Source of the DNA: Beijerinckiaceae bacterium
GTDB lineage: Bacteria; Pseudomonadota; Alphaproteobacteria; Rhizobiales; Beijerinckiaceae
Direction of reading: 5' to 3'
NCBI GenBank assembly: GCA_025458025.1
Contig: JALOTF010000073.1
Location: 1-32,353 of the forward strand
DNA length: 32,353 nt
The position numbers and the translations under genes were made by a program. Positions 18,389-27,069 of this stretch are shown here, in pieces. Below the pieces are notes generated by a model. The model was not told the origin of the DNA and made no database searches. It saw nothing but the letters and a program-made list of their open reading frames with translations. Every line of letters begins with the position of its first letter. Within the stretch, counting starts at the first letter, position 1.

Positions 18389-18607
18389 GGTCTCTCCTTT
18401 GCGAGGCAGGGCCGTGGCGCCATTGGGCAGCTTCCGGCGGGCGCGCTGTTCGTGAGGCACCCCCTCTGTGCAGATCGCGAGGCTACTCCAGATTCCCGGA
18501 AGATAAAAAGGGCGCATCTGCTGAAATCCGATCAGCCGCACGCATAGTCTCACGCGCCGGACGCATATGGCCCGGACTTCGCATGGGCCGTGACAAAGGC
18601 TCCGGAA

Positions 18608-18627
18608 TTGGTTTAGCCTTCAACCAA
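18608..18627. promoter_or_regulatory. Inverted repeat in the divergent promoter region before the ABC operon
   Basis: TTGGTT-tagccttc-AACCAA lies 44-63 nt before the receptor start codon, in the 282-nt gap 18389-18670 between the amidohydrolase and the transporter. It could be an operator for one or both units. No convincing -35/-10 pair or other gene was found in the gap. No regulator gene is adjacent. Confidence 0.3.
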
Positions 18628-18670
18628 GGGCGGTCTGGGGAGGCCGCTTTACAAGAACAGGGAGAGTTCC

Positions 18671-20269
18671 ATGAAAACGACGATCCGAGGCCTGCTCGCG
18701 GTTCTCGCCACGACGACGATGCTCGCTGGCATCGCCGAAGCGCGCACGCTGAAATGGGCGCGCTCGGGCGATGCGCTGACGCTGGATCCGCATGGCCAGA
18801 ACGAGGGCCCCACGACGGCGCTCAACAACCATATCTATGAAGCCCTGACCGAGCGCGACCATGCCGGCAAGCTCGGCCCCGCCTTGGCCACCTCCTGGCA
18901 GGTGCTGCCTTCGGATTCCAAGGTCTGGGAATTCAAGCTCCGCCCGGGCGTGAAGTTCCATGATGGCTCGCCGCTGACTGCCGATGACGTGGTGTTCTCC
19001 TACCAGCGCGCCATGCAGCCGACCTCGGATTTCAAGGGCTATCTCACCTCGGTGGCGGAAGTGGTGAAGGTCGATGACCTCACGGTGCATATCAAGACCA
19101 AGGGTCCCGATCCGTTGCTCGTGAACAACACGACCTCGATCATGATCATGTCCAAGGCCTGGGCGGAGAAGAACAACGCCACCAAGGCGCAGGATTTCAA
19201 GAACAAGGAAGAGAACTTCTCCGTTCGCAACGCCATGGGCACCGGCCCCTACACGCTGGTGAGCCGCGAGCCGGACGTGAAGACCGTGCTGAAGCGCAAC
19301 GACAATTACTGGGGCAAGGGCTCGGTGCCGCTGGAAGTCAGCGAGATCGTCTACACCCCGATCAAGGCCGATGCGACGCGTGTCGCGGCGCTCCTCTCGG
19401 GTGAGGTCGATTTCGTGCAGGACGTTCCCGTGCAGGACATCCAGCGCCTGAAGGGTGACCAGAAGCTGCGCGTCACCTCCGGCCCCGAGAACCGCACCAT
19501 CTTCTTCGGCATGGATATGGGCGCGAAGGATCTGAAATCGGACAATGTCGAGGGCAAGAACCCCTTCGCCGACAAGCGCGTGCGCCAGGCCATGAACATG
19601 GCGATCAACCGTACGGCCATCCAGCGCGTCGTGATGCGCGGCGAGAGCGTGCCGACAGGCATCATCATGCCGCCCTTCGTGAATGGCTGGACCAAGGAAC
19701 TCGATGAAGCCCCGCCGACCGATGTGAATGCCGCTAAGAAGCTGCTCGCGGATGCCGGCTATCCCAACGGCTTCTCCGTGACGCTGCACTGCCCGAATGA
19801 TCGCTACGTCAATGATGAGGCGATCTGCCAGGCGGCCGTGGGCATGTGGGGTGCGATCGGCATCAAGGTGAACCTTGTTAGCCAGTCGAAGTCGATCCAC
19901 TTCACGCTCATCCAGAAGAACCCGGCCGAAACCGAGTTCTACATGGTGGGCTGGGGCGTGCCGACCTATGACAGCCACTATATCTTCTCGTTCATGTATC
20001 ACACGCGGGCCGGCAGCCTCGGCTCGTGGAATGCCACCGGCTATTCCAACAAGGATGTCGATGCGAAGATCGTCTCGCTGACGAGCGAAACCGATATCGC
20101 CAAGCGCAACGCGACCATTGCCGATGTCTGGAAGACACTGAAGGACGAGGTGGTCTATCTGCCGATCCACCATCAGGCGCTCTCCTACGCGATGAAGAGC
20201 AACCTCGATATTCCGGTGGATGTCGCCAACACGCCGAAGCTGAAGTCGGTTGTGTTCAAGGGCTCGTAA
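18671..20269 (+). CDS. Dipeptide/oligopeptide ABC transporter substrate-binding protein
   Basis: A 532-residue family-5 extracellular solute-binding protein (SBP_bac_5; DppA/OppA type). A Sec signal peptide covers about residues 1-24 (KTTIRGLLAVLATTTMLAG, cleavage near AEA). The mature part shows WARSGDALTLDPHG, the family segment FKLRPGVKFHDGSPLTADDVVFS split across residues near 95-115, and FADKRVRQAMNMAINR. ATG 18671 has GGGAG upstream. It is the first gene of a five-gene importer operon; a large hairpin follows its stop codon. Ligand range (dipeptides, longer peptides or other cations) cannot be set from the sequence, but the divergent M20D amidohydrolase hints at peptide or acyl-amino-acid use. 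Confidence 0.93.
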   Translation: MKTTIRGLLAVLATTTMLAGIAEARTLKWARSGDALTLDPHGQNEGPTTALNNHIYEALTERDHAGKLGPALATSWQVLPSDSKVWEFKLRPGVKFHDGSPLTADDVVFSYQRAMQPTSDFKGYLTSVAEVVKVDDLTVHIKTKGPDPLLVNNTTSIMIMSKAWAEKNNATKAQDFKNKEENFSVRNAMGTGPYTLVSREPDVKTVLKRNDNYWGKGSVPLEVSEIVYTPIKADATRVAALLSGEVDFVQDVPVQDIQRLKGDQKLRVTSGPENRTIFFGMDMGAKDLKSDNVEGKNPFADKRVRQAMNMAINRTAIQRVVMRGESVPTGIIMPPFVNGWTKELDEAPPTDVNAAKKLLADAGYPNGFSVTLHCPNDRYVNDEAICQAAVGMWGAIGIKVNLVSQSKSIHFTLIQKNPAETEFYMVGWGVPTYDSHYIFSFMYHTRAGSLGSWNATGYSNKDVDAKIVSLTSETDIAKRNATIADVWKTLKDEVVYLPIHHQALSYAMKSNLDIPVDVANTPKLKSVVFKGS

Positions 20270-20278
20270 CGGCCTTGA

Positions 20279-20310
20279 GCCGGGTCGGGGTATAGATACT
20301 CCGGCCCGGC
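20279..20310 (+). repeat. Large intercistronic hairpin after the receptor gene
   Basis: A 14-bp stem (left arm 20279-20292, right arm 20297-20310, two G-T wobbles, loop TAGA) starts 9 nt after the receptor stop and ends 28 nt before the permease start. No T-run follows, so it is not a classic terminator. Such hairpins between a binding-protein gene and its permease genes are known to protect the 5' message or reduce read-through, giving an excess of receptor. That role is inferred. Confidence 0.75.
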
Positions 20311-20338
20311 CGCCTCCCACGCCAAGCGCGGTTCCCTG

Positions 20339-21325
20339 ATGTTCGCCTATTCCATCCGTTCCATTGCGCAGGGCCTGCTGGTCCTGGTCGCGGTGGCCTT
20401 CATTGCGTTCTCGATGTTTCGCTTTGTGGGCGATCCGGTCGCGAACATGCTCGGGCAGGAAGCTACCCTGCAGGACCGCCAGGAATTGTCCGAACGCCTG
20501 GGGCTGAATGACCCCTGGCCCGTGCAATTCGCGCAGTTCATCGGGAATGCCGCGACCGGCGAATTCGGCGTTTCCTACCGGCAGGCCCGGAAAGTCTCCG
20601 ACCTCATCAAGGAACGCCTGCCTGCCACCGTGGAGCTTGCGGTGCTCTCGGCGTTGGTCGCAACGTTCTTCGGCGTGCTGCTGGGGGTCTATGTCGCGAT
20701 CAATCGCACGGGATTTCTGTCGAACGCCATCATGTCGATCAGCCTGATCGGCGTGTCGCTGCCCACCTTCCTTATCGGTATCGGGCTCATATACATCTTC
20801 GCGGTGGAATTGCGCTGGCTGCCGAGCTTCGGGCGCGGCGAAACCGTGAAGATTGGCTGGTGGAGCACGGGATTGCTCACCGAAAGCGGGCGCAAGTCGC
20901 TCATTATGCCGGTGCTCACGCTGGCCTTCTTCCAGTTGACCCTCATCATGCGCCTTGTGCGCTCCGAGATGCTAGAGGTGATGCGCGCGGATTTCATCCG
21001 CTTCGCCCGGGCACGCGGCCTCGGCGAGCGCGTCATCGAGTTGCGCCATGCGCTGCGCAACACGCTGGTGCCGGTAGTGACGATTGCCGGCCTGCAACTC
21101 GGCTCGGTCATTGCCTTCGCGATTGTCACCGAAACCGTGTTCCAGTGGCCGGGGCTCGGTGCGCTTTTCGTCAATGCCGTGCAATTCGCCGATGTGCCGG
21201 TGATGGCGGCCTATCTCATGTTCGTGGCGGCCGTGTTCGTGATCACCAATCTCATCGTCGATTTGCTCTATTTCCTGCTCGATCCGCGTCTGCGTACGGG
21301 CGGCCGCACGGCAAAGGGGCACTGA
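20339..21325 (+). CDS. ABC transporter permease, DppB type
   Basis: A 328-residue integral membrane protein with an N-terminal transmembrane segment (about 8-30), a periplasmic loop with GLNDPWPVQFAQF, and then five further hydrophobic segments. The coupling (EAA-like) region is around DFIRFARARGLGERVIELRHALRN, which contacts the ATPases. ATG 20339 lacks a strong ribosome site, which fits lower expression than the receptor. It is separated from the next permease by one base. Confidence 0.92.
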   Translation: MFAYSIRSIAQGLLVLVAVAFIAFSMFRFVGDPVANMLGQEATLQDRQELSERLGLNDPWPVQFAQFIGNAATGEFGVSYRQARKVSDLIKERLPATVELAVLSALVATFFGVLLGVYVAINRTGFLSNAIMSISLIGVSLPTFLIGIGLIYIFAVELRWLPSFGRGETVKIGWWSTGLLTESGRKSLIMPVLTLAFFQLTLIMRLVRSEMLEVMRADFIRFARARGLGERVIELRHALRNTLVPVVTIAGLQLGSVIAFAIVTETVFQWPGLGALFVNAVQFADVPVMAAYLMFVAAVFVITNLIVDLLYFLLDPRLRTGGRTAKGH

Positions 21326-21326
21326 G

Positions 21327-22271
21327 ATGACCGACACCGTGCCCAATCCCGGCGAACCCTCGCGCTTCCGCCGCATCTGGGAAAGCGACGTGATGTGGTC
21401 GTTCCGGCATTCGCCGGTGGCGATCGTCTCGGCCTTCGTTTCGCTGGTGATGATTCTCGGGGCGATCCTCGCGCCGCTCTATGCCCCGCAGGACCCGTTC
21501 AACCCCGCGACCCTGAACCTGATGGATGGCCTGACTGCGCCGGGAAAGGCCAATGAATTCACCGGCAAGACCTTCCTTCTTGGCTCCGACAGCCAGGGCC
21601 GCGACATGTTCTCTGCGGTGCTCTATGGCACGCAGGTCTCGCTGCTGGTGGGCGCGGCCTCCGTGTTGTTTTCGTTGGTGATCGGCGTGTTTCTCGGGCT
21701 CATGGCCGGCTATGTCGGCGGGAAGACCGAGGCCGTGATCATGCGCGTCGCGGATATCCAGCTCTCCTTCCCGGCGATCCTCATTGCACTGCTGATCTTC
21801 GGGGTCGCGCGCGGTGTCATTCCGCCCGCGCAGCAGGAGGATGCGACGCTGCTCCTGTTGATCCTCGCGATCGGTCTCTCGAACTGGGCGCAATATGCGC
21901 GCACCGTGCGCGGCTCCACGCTGGTGGAGAAGAACAAGGAATATGTGCAGGCCGCGCGCGTCATTGGCCGCTCGCCTTTGCTCATCATGCTGAAGCATAT
22001 TCTGCCGAACGTGATGGGCCCGGTGACGGTGATCGCCACGATCAACCTCGCTTTGGCCGTCATCGAGGAGGCGACGCTCTCCTTCCTCGGCGTTGGCATG
22101 CCGCCGACGCAGCCTTCGCTCGGCACGCTCATCCGCGTGGGTCAGCAATTCCTGTTCTCCGGCGAATGGTGGATCCTGCTCTTCCCCGCGCTCACGCTTG
22201 TCATTCTCGCACTGGCCATCAACCTGCTGGGTGACTGGCTGCGCGATGCCCTGAACCCGAGGCTCCGCTGA
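21327..22271 (+). CDS. ABC transporter permease, DppC type
   Basis: A 314-residue partner permease. The N-terminal cytoplasmic lead is followed by a transmembrane segment (about 30-50) and the family segment FLLGSDSQGRDMFSAVLYG. The coupling loop is EYVQAARVIGRSPLLIMLKH, then a conserved IEEATLSFLGVGMPP and further membrane spans. AAGGGG precedes ATG 21327. Its stop overlaps the next start by one base (TGATG), so the operon is translationally coupled from here on. Confidence 0.93.
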   Translation: MTDTVPNPGEPSRFRRIWESDVMWSFRHSPVAIVSAFVSLVMILGAILAPLYAPQDPFNPATLNLMDGLTAPGKANEFTGKTFLLGSDSQGRDMFSAVLYGTQVSLLVGAASVLFSLVIGVFLGLMAGYVGGKTEAVIMRVADIQLSFPAILIALLIFGVARGVIPPAQQEDATLLLLILAIGLSNWAQYARTVRGSTLVEKNKEYVQAARVIGRSPLLIMLKHILPNVMGPVTVIATINLALAVIEEATLSFLGVGMPPTQPSLGTLIRVGQQFLFSGEWWILLFPALTLVILALAINLLGDWLRDALNPRLR

Positions 22272-23257
22272 TGACCGAGAAACCGGTTCTCGAGGTCAAG
22301 GGCCTCACGCTTGATTTCGCCACGCGGCGCGGCACCCTGCGCGCGCTGGATGGTGTTTCCTTCACGATTGGTCGCGGTGAAGTGCTCGGCGTTGTCGGCG
22401 AGAGCGGCGCGGGCAAATCGCTCACCGGCACGGCGATCATCGGCCTCGTGGAGCGTCCGGGGCGCATCACGGGCGGCGAAATCCGCCTCAACGGCCAGCG
22501 GATCGACAACCTGCCGCCGAAGGAGATGCGCGCCATTCGCGGCCGGAAAATCGGCATGATCTTCCAGGATCCGCTGACCTCGCTGAACCCGGTCTTTCGC
22601 ATCGGCGACCAGCTCACGGAAACCTTGCAGGCACATTTGCCGCTCTCGAAGGCGGAAGCGCGCCAGCGGGCCATCGAACTCCTCATCGAAGTGGGCATCC
22701 CCGCCCCCGAGAAGCGCATCGACGGCTACCCGCATGAATTTTCCGGCGGCATGCGTCAGCGTGTGGTGATTGCTTTGGCGCTCGCAGCTGGGCCGGATCT
22801 GATTGTCGCGGATGAGCCCACAACTGCGCTCGATGTGAGCGTGCAGGCGCAGATCATCACGCTGCTGAAACGGCTCTGCCGCACGCGCGGCACCTCTGTG
22901 ATGCTGATCACGCACGATATGGGCGTGATTGCCGAAACGGCGGATCGCGTGGCGGTGATGTATGCCGGGCGCATCGCGGAAATCGGCCCGGTGGCGGACG
23001 TGATCCGCCATCCGCGCCATCCTTACGCGCGCGGCCTGATGGGCGCGATCCCGGCGCTCGATACGCGGGTGAAACGATTGACGCAGATTTCCGGCTCCAT
23101 GCCCCGGCTTGATTCCATTCCGAAGGGCTGTGCCTTCCAGCCGCGTTGCACGATGGCCATTCCGCGCTGCTCGCTTGAGCGGCCGGAGCTTGTTCAGGCC
23201 GGCGCCTCGCGCGCCGCCTGCTGGCTTGCCAATGCGGAAACCGAGGTGCCGGCATGA
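22271..23257 (+). CDS. ABC transporter ATP-binding protein, DppD type
   Basis: A 328-residue ATPase. Walker A is GESGAGKS (residues 43-50), the signature is FSGGMRQRV, and Walker B is LIVADEPTTALD. The C-terminal oligopeptide-transporter extension carries a cysteine cluster (GCAFQPRCTMAIPRC), typical of Dpp/Opp ATPases and in some members an iron-sulfur site. It energises import with the DppF-type partner, whose start overlaps its stop by 4 nt (ATGA). Confidence 0.95.
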   Translation: MTEKPVLEVKGLTLDFATRRGTLRALDGVSFTIGRGEVLGVVGESGAGKSLTGTAIIGLVERPGRITGGEIRLNGQRIDNLPPKEMRAIRGRKIGMIFQDPLTSLNPVFRIGDQLTETLQAHLPLSKAEARQRAIELLIEVGIPAPEKRIDGYPHEFSGGMRQRVVIALALAAGPDLIVADEPTTALDVSVQAQIITLLKRLCRTRGTSVMLITHDMGVIAETADRVAVMYAGRIAEIGPVADVIRHPRHPYARGLMGAIPALDTRVKRLTQISGSMPRLDSIPKGCAFQPRCTMAIPRCSLERPELVQAGASRAACWLANAETEVPA

Positions 23258-24225
23258 GCGAACCGATCCTTGAGGTCACCGACCTTCGCCGCCTCTTCGA
23301 CGTCTCTAAGCCCTGGCTTGAGCGCGTCGTCGCCCGCGAGCCGCGCCAGCTTCTGACCGCCGTGGATGAGGTCTCCTTCACCATCAACAAGGGCGAGACC
23401 TTCGCGCTGGTGGGTGAATCCGGCTCCGGCAAATCCACGGTGGCCAAGATGGTCGTGGGTCTGCTCGGCCCCAGTGGCGGCCGCGTGCGCTTCGCCGGTG
23501 TGCCTGAGGGGCAGCGCCCGCGCCCCGGCATGGTGCAGATGATCTTCCAGGACCCCTATGCCTCGCTGAACCCGCGCTGGCGCGTCGCGGATATCATCGC
23601 CGAGCCCATGATCGTCACCGGCACCCGGAAGGATGCCGCGAGCCGTGCCGCGCGCGTTGCCGAATTGCTGACGCTGGTGGGGCTCTCGCCAAAAGACGGC
23701 GACAAATATCCGCACCAGTTCTCGGGCGGCCAACGCCAGCGTATCGCGATTGCCCGCGCGCTGTCCTCCGAGCCAGAATTCATCGTGTGCGACGAGCCCA
23801 CTTCCGCGCTGGATGTGAGCGTTCAGGCGCAGATCCTGAACCTCATGCGCGAATTGCAGGAACGTTTGGGCCTCACCTACCTTTTCATCTCGCACAATCT
23901 CGCGGTGGTGCGGCACATGGCCCATCGCATCGGCGTGATGTATCTAGGCCGCCTCGTGGAAGTGCAGGAGAGCGACGCGCTCTTCCTTGCCCCGAAGCAC
24001 CCTTACACACGCCTGCTGATCGATGCCGTGCCGAACCTTGCGGAGATCGGGCGTGATCGCGTGCCTGTTCAAGGCGAGGTGCCGAGCCCCATCAATCCGC
24101 CCTCGGGCTGCACCTTCCATCCGCGCTGCCCCATCGCGATGCCGGTCTGCTCGCGCGAGCGGCCGGCTTTCCGCGATGGCGCGGCCTGCCACGCGCTCGC
24201 GCCGCAAACCGTCGCGGCGGAATGA
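23254..24225 (+). CDS. ABC transporter ATP-binding protein, DppF type
   Basis: A 323-residue ATPase, the second nucleotide-binding subunit of the importer. Walker A is GESGSGKST (about 54-62), the signature is FSGGQRQRI, and Walker B is [16 protein letters not shown]-terminal cysteine cluster is also present ([14 protein letters not shown]). Its stop codon TGA is the first half of the palindrome TGATCA, whose second half is the stop of the convergent membrane-protein gene, so the two coding regions abut with no spacer and no terminator is visible between them. Confidence 0.95.
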   Translation: MSEPILEVTDLRRLFDVSKPWLERVVAREPRQLLTAVDEVSFTINKGETFALVGESGSGKSTVAKMVVGLLGPSGGRVRFAGVPEGQRPRPGMVQMIFQDPYASLNPRWRVADIIAEPMIVTGTRKDAASRAARVAELLTLVGLSPKDGDKYPHQFSGGQRQRIAIARALSSEPEFIVCDEPTSALDVSVQAQILNLMRELQERLGLTYLFISHNLAVVRHMAHRIGVMYLGRLVEVQESDALFLAPKHPYTRLLIDAVPNLAEIGRDRVPVQGEVPSPINPPSGCTFHPRCPIAMPVCSRERPAFRDGAACHALAPQTVAAE

Positions 24226-25422
24226 TCAGGGCTTGATTTCGGCGCGGGGCCGCACGGTGCGATAACGCCCGCGCTCAACCGACATCAGCACAATGGCGAA
24301 GACCGTGAGGCCGTTGAACCACCAGGTCTGCGTCGCGTTCCGGTCGAACAGCGCGAAGGCCGTGGCGCTGGCCAGCGCGGCGAGCGTTGCCGGGGCGAGT
24401 TCATAGCCGAGCTTTCCAGCGGAAATGAATGCCCAGGCCATGGCAATCGCGAAGAACAGGGCGCCCAGCAGCCCGAGATCGAACCACAATTCGCTGATCA
24501 GGCTCACCGGCATATCCGGGCCGATCAGCCCGATGGCCCGTGCGGCGTTACCGGCATCAAAGCCACGCCCCGTGATGAAGCGGAGAGGGTCGGTGGCGAT
24601 GATTGTCCACCAGCGTTCGAGGCCTTGAACGCCCAATGTGCCCCCCAGAGCGCCGAGCAGCGGCAGCAGCATAATGAAACCGGCCACTGCATAACCCAGA
24701 ATGCGACCCGCCGTTTCAGGCCGGTTCCATGCCATTGCAAGCACCACAAGGCTCGCCACCAGAGAGCCGAGGGCGGCACGGTTGGGGCCGATGGCGACCG
24801 CCGCGATCACCAGGATCATCAGCGCCAATGCGATCTTCGGCCTGTTCTTGATGAGCAGCCATGCCGCGCCGATCCAGCCCATCACCGTGAGAAGGATGAC
24901 CACGCGCTCCGGCGTCGCGAGCGGAAAGCGCAGCACCGGTTTGCCCAGAAGCGCAGAGCCACTGCCGACGAGGATCAGTGTCGCGCCCAGAGCCACGCCG
25001 ATGGTGATGAGATGCAGGTTGGTGGCACGCATGCGGTTCGGCAGCGCCATCACCGCGAAGAACCCGAGCGTCACCACACCGAGGAGCTTGAAGAGTTTGT
25101 CTACCGCTTCGCCCCGCACCGGTGTCCATAGCAGCGAAACCAGCGCCCATGTGATGAGCAGCAGGCAGGCGAGCCCCGGTCCGCTGGCAAGCCGTGTCGT
25201 GGCTCGATCGGAGAGGCGGCTCGAATCCGCCCGCAACAGCGAGGACAGGATGATGAGCACCGCGCCGATGGGCACCAGCACCACGATCACCCATCGTGAC
25301 ATCAGCGTGGCCGAGGGGATGACCAGTGCAAAAATCGCGAATCCCAGCCGCAACAGCATGGCCGCGGCATCGGCGGCCGGATCTGTCATGGTACCGGAAA
25401 CGCGGTGATCACTGGTGGTCAT
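24226..25422 (-). CDS. Polytopic membrane protein, O-antigen ligase/polymerase-like
   Basis: A 398-residue protein with around ten to twelve hydrophobic segments and a larger extracytoplasmic loop in the C-terminal third (from about [20 protein letters not shown] to [11 protein letters not shown]). That layout matches the Wzy/WaaL O-antigen ligase-polymerase superfamily, as does the [13 protein letters not shown] segment. It would add or polymerise glycans at the outer face of the inner membrane. No glycosyltransferase genes are adjacent, so the glycan partner is unknown. ATG 25422 is the most likely start; ATG 25389 is possible. It converges on the ABC operon with abutting stop codons. Confidence 0.6.
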   Translation of the reverse strand: MTTSDHRVSGTMTDPAADAAAMLLRLGFAIFALVIPSATLMSRWVIVVLVPIGAVLIILSSLLRADSSRLSDRATTRLASGPGLACLLLITWALVSLLWTPVRGEAVDKLFKLLGVVTLGFFAVMALPNRMRATNLHLITIGVALGATLILVGSGSALLGKPVLRFPLATPERVVILLTVMGWIGAAWLLIKNRPKIALALMILVIAAVAIGPNRAALGSLVASLVVLAMAWNRPETAGRILGYAVAGFIMLLPLLGALGGTLGVQGLERWWTIIATDPLRFITGRGFDAGNAARAIGLIGPDMPVSLISELWFDLGLLGALFFAIAMAWAFISAGKLGYELAPATLAALASATAFALFDRNATQTWWFNGLTVFAIVLMSVERGRYRTVRPRAEIKP

Positions 25423-25599
25423 GGTTCTCGTTCGCAACCAGAGGAATATCCTCCCACCTGACTATGCACGGAAGCTGTGGTCGAACGCTGTATGCTTCCG
25501 GCAACACCTGCGACAAATCCGGCACGCTCAAAAAGAACCGGAAGGGACTTGCTGACGCGCCCGGCCAAGCCTAGCTGGAGAGAAAACCGGGAGCTTCGC

Positions 25600-26184
25600 A
25601 TGTCCGTCACTGTTCACCCCCTCTATGCCGGGCTCATGGCCCGCCGCTCCGGCAATGCGCGTGCGCTCGCGGCTCCCGGGCCGGACGAGATGACCCTTCA
25701 GGCCATCGTGAAGGCCGGCGCGCAGGCACCTGACCATGGTCGCCTCGTGCCGTTCCGCTTCCTGCGGATCGCCGATGCCGCTCGCCCTCGCCTTGCGGAT
25801 CTGCTGGAAGCGTCGAGCCGTGAATTGCAGCAGGAGATCGCCGCCCCGGAAATCGAGCGTGCGCGCGAGAAAGCGCATCAGGGGCCGGAAATCCTCACGC
25901 TGATCGGGCGTATCGACGCGGCTCATCCGAAAATCACTGCGTCCGACCAGTGGCTCGCCGTGGGCTGCGCGCTGGAAAACGTGTTGCTCGCGGTGCAGGC
26001 CGCAGGCTTTGCCGCCGCTGTCCGTTCGGGCAAATTCCTTGAAACGAAGGCGATGCGGGAAGGCTTTGCGCTGGGTGAGAACGAGCACCTCACCTGCCTC
26101 ATCGCCATCGGCACGCCGACGGATTGGCCGCCGGCGAAGCCCAAGCCGGAGCTGGATCGCGTTTTCGCGGTGTGGAACGGCTGA
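25600..26184 (+). CDS. Nitroreductase-family FMN oxidoreductase (YdjA-like)
   Basis: A 194-residue nitroreductase-fold protein. The FMN-phosphate motif RRSGNARALAAPGPD is near residues 15-29, with KAGAQAPDHGRLVPFRF following and the C-terminal LIAIGTPTDWPP typical of the single-domain YdjA group. Members reduce nitro compounds or quinones with NAD(P)H; the native substrate is rarely known. ATG 25600 has GGGAG upstream; the open frame extends further upstream but without family similarity. Its TGA is the first half of a TGATCA palindrome shared with the convergent mmsB stop codon. Confidence 0.85.
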   Translation: MSVTVHPLYAGLMARRSGNARALAAPGPDEMTLQAIVKAGAQAPDHGRLVPFRFLRIADAARPRLADLLEASSRELQQEIAAPEIERAREKAHQGPEILTLIGRIDAAHPKITASDQWLAVGCALENVLLAVQAAGFAAAVRSGKFLETKAMREGFALGENEHLTCLIAIGTPTDWPPAKPKPELDRVFAVWNG

Positions 26185-27069
26185 TCAGTCCGTGTTCCCG
26201 CGAATCAGCTCGATGATGCCGGAGAAATCCCCACCGCCTTCGCCCCATGCTGCGTGAAGGCCGTAGAGCTGCGTTGCGAGCGCGCCCAAGGGCGTGGTCG
26301 CTCCGGCGGCGGCGGCGGCATCCTGGCTCAGCTTCATGTCCTTCAGCATCAGCGCGGTGGCGAAGCCCGGCTTGTAGCCATTGTTGGCGGGACTGGTGGG
26401 CACCGGACCGGGCACCGGGCAATAGGTCGTGAGGCTCCAGCACTGGCCCGAGGAGGTGGAGGCCACATCGAACAAGGCCTGGTGCGACAGGCCGAGCTTC
26501 TCGGCCAGCACGAAAGCCTCGCCCACGGCGATCATCGAGATGCCGAGGATCATGTTGTTGCAGATCTTCGCGGCCTGACCAGCGCCCGCACCGCCGCAAT
26601 GCACGATCTTCTTGCCCATGGCTTCGAGCAGGGGCTTCGCGCGGGCGAAAGCGGCATCCGCGCCGCCACACATGAAGGTGAGGGTGGCCGCCTTGGCACC
26701 GCCCACGCCGCCGGAGACCGGCGCATCGACCGGCACGAGCCCTGCCGCTTCGGCCTGGGTATGCACGGCGCGAGCGGATTCAACATCAATCGTCGAGGAA
26801 TCGATGAGCAAGGTGCCCTTCGCGGCGATGCCGACGATTTCGCCCCACACAGCGCGGACATGCTTTCCCGCCGGAAGCATGGTGACGATGGCTTCCGCAC
26901 CCTTCACCGCTTCCGCGACGCTCTTCGCAATCGCAACACCACCCGCCTGCGCTTCCGCGATGGCCGCCGGCGAGAGGTCGAAGCCCGTCACCGCATGGCC
27001 TGCCTTCACGAGGTTCTGCGCCATGGGGCCGCCCATATTGCCGAGCCCGATCACCGCGATGGTCGTCAT
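26185..27069 (-). CDS. mmsB: 3-hydroxyisobutyrate dehydrogenase
   Basis: A 294-residue beta-hydroxyacid dehydrogenase. It oxidises 3-hydroxyisobutyrate to methylmalonate semialdehyde with NAD in valine breakdown. The cofactor motif GLGNMG (8-13), substrate motif DAPVSGG (115-121) and catalytic Lys168/Asn172 (GQAAKICNNM) are present, along with the hydroxyisobutyrate-type C-terminal segment KDMKLSQDAA. ATG 27069 has GGGGAGAAG upstream and overlaps the stop of the unknown gene by 4 nt. With the acyl-CoA dehydrogenase nearby, this supports a valine-degradation operon; the hydratase, hydrolase and mmsA genes for the remaining steps are not in the window. Confidence 0.92.
   Translation of the reverse strand: MTTIAVIGLGNMGGPMAQNLVKAGHAVTGFDLSPAAIAEAQAGGVAIAKSVAEAVKGAEAIVTMLPAGKHVRAVWGEIVGIAAKGTLLIDSSTIDVESARAVHTQAEAAGLVPVDAPVSGGVGGAKAATLTFMCGGADAAFARAKPLLEAMGKKIVHCGGAGAGQAAKICNNMILGISMIAVGEAFVLAEKLGLSHQALFDVASTSSGQCWSLTTYCPVPGPVPTSPANNGYKPGFATALMLKDMKLSQDAAAAAGATTPLGALATQLYGLHAAWGEGGGDFSGIIELIRGNTD

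Noticed and set aside
18620-20527. A 635-codon open frame on the minus strand opposite the peptide receptor
   Set aside because: It covers the receptor gene antisense and continues across the intercistronic hairpin. Its composition (His/Arg/Gly-rich) is typical of an antisense artefact.
21252-22148. A minus-strand open frame of about 298 codons opposite the DppC-type permease
   Set aside because: It is antisense to a permease with intact coupling-loop motifs. The predicted product is an Arg/Asp/His-rich string without hydrophobic segments or motifs.
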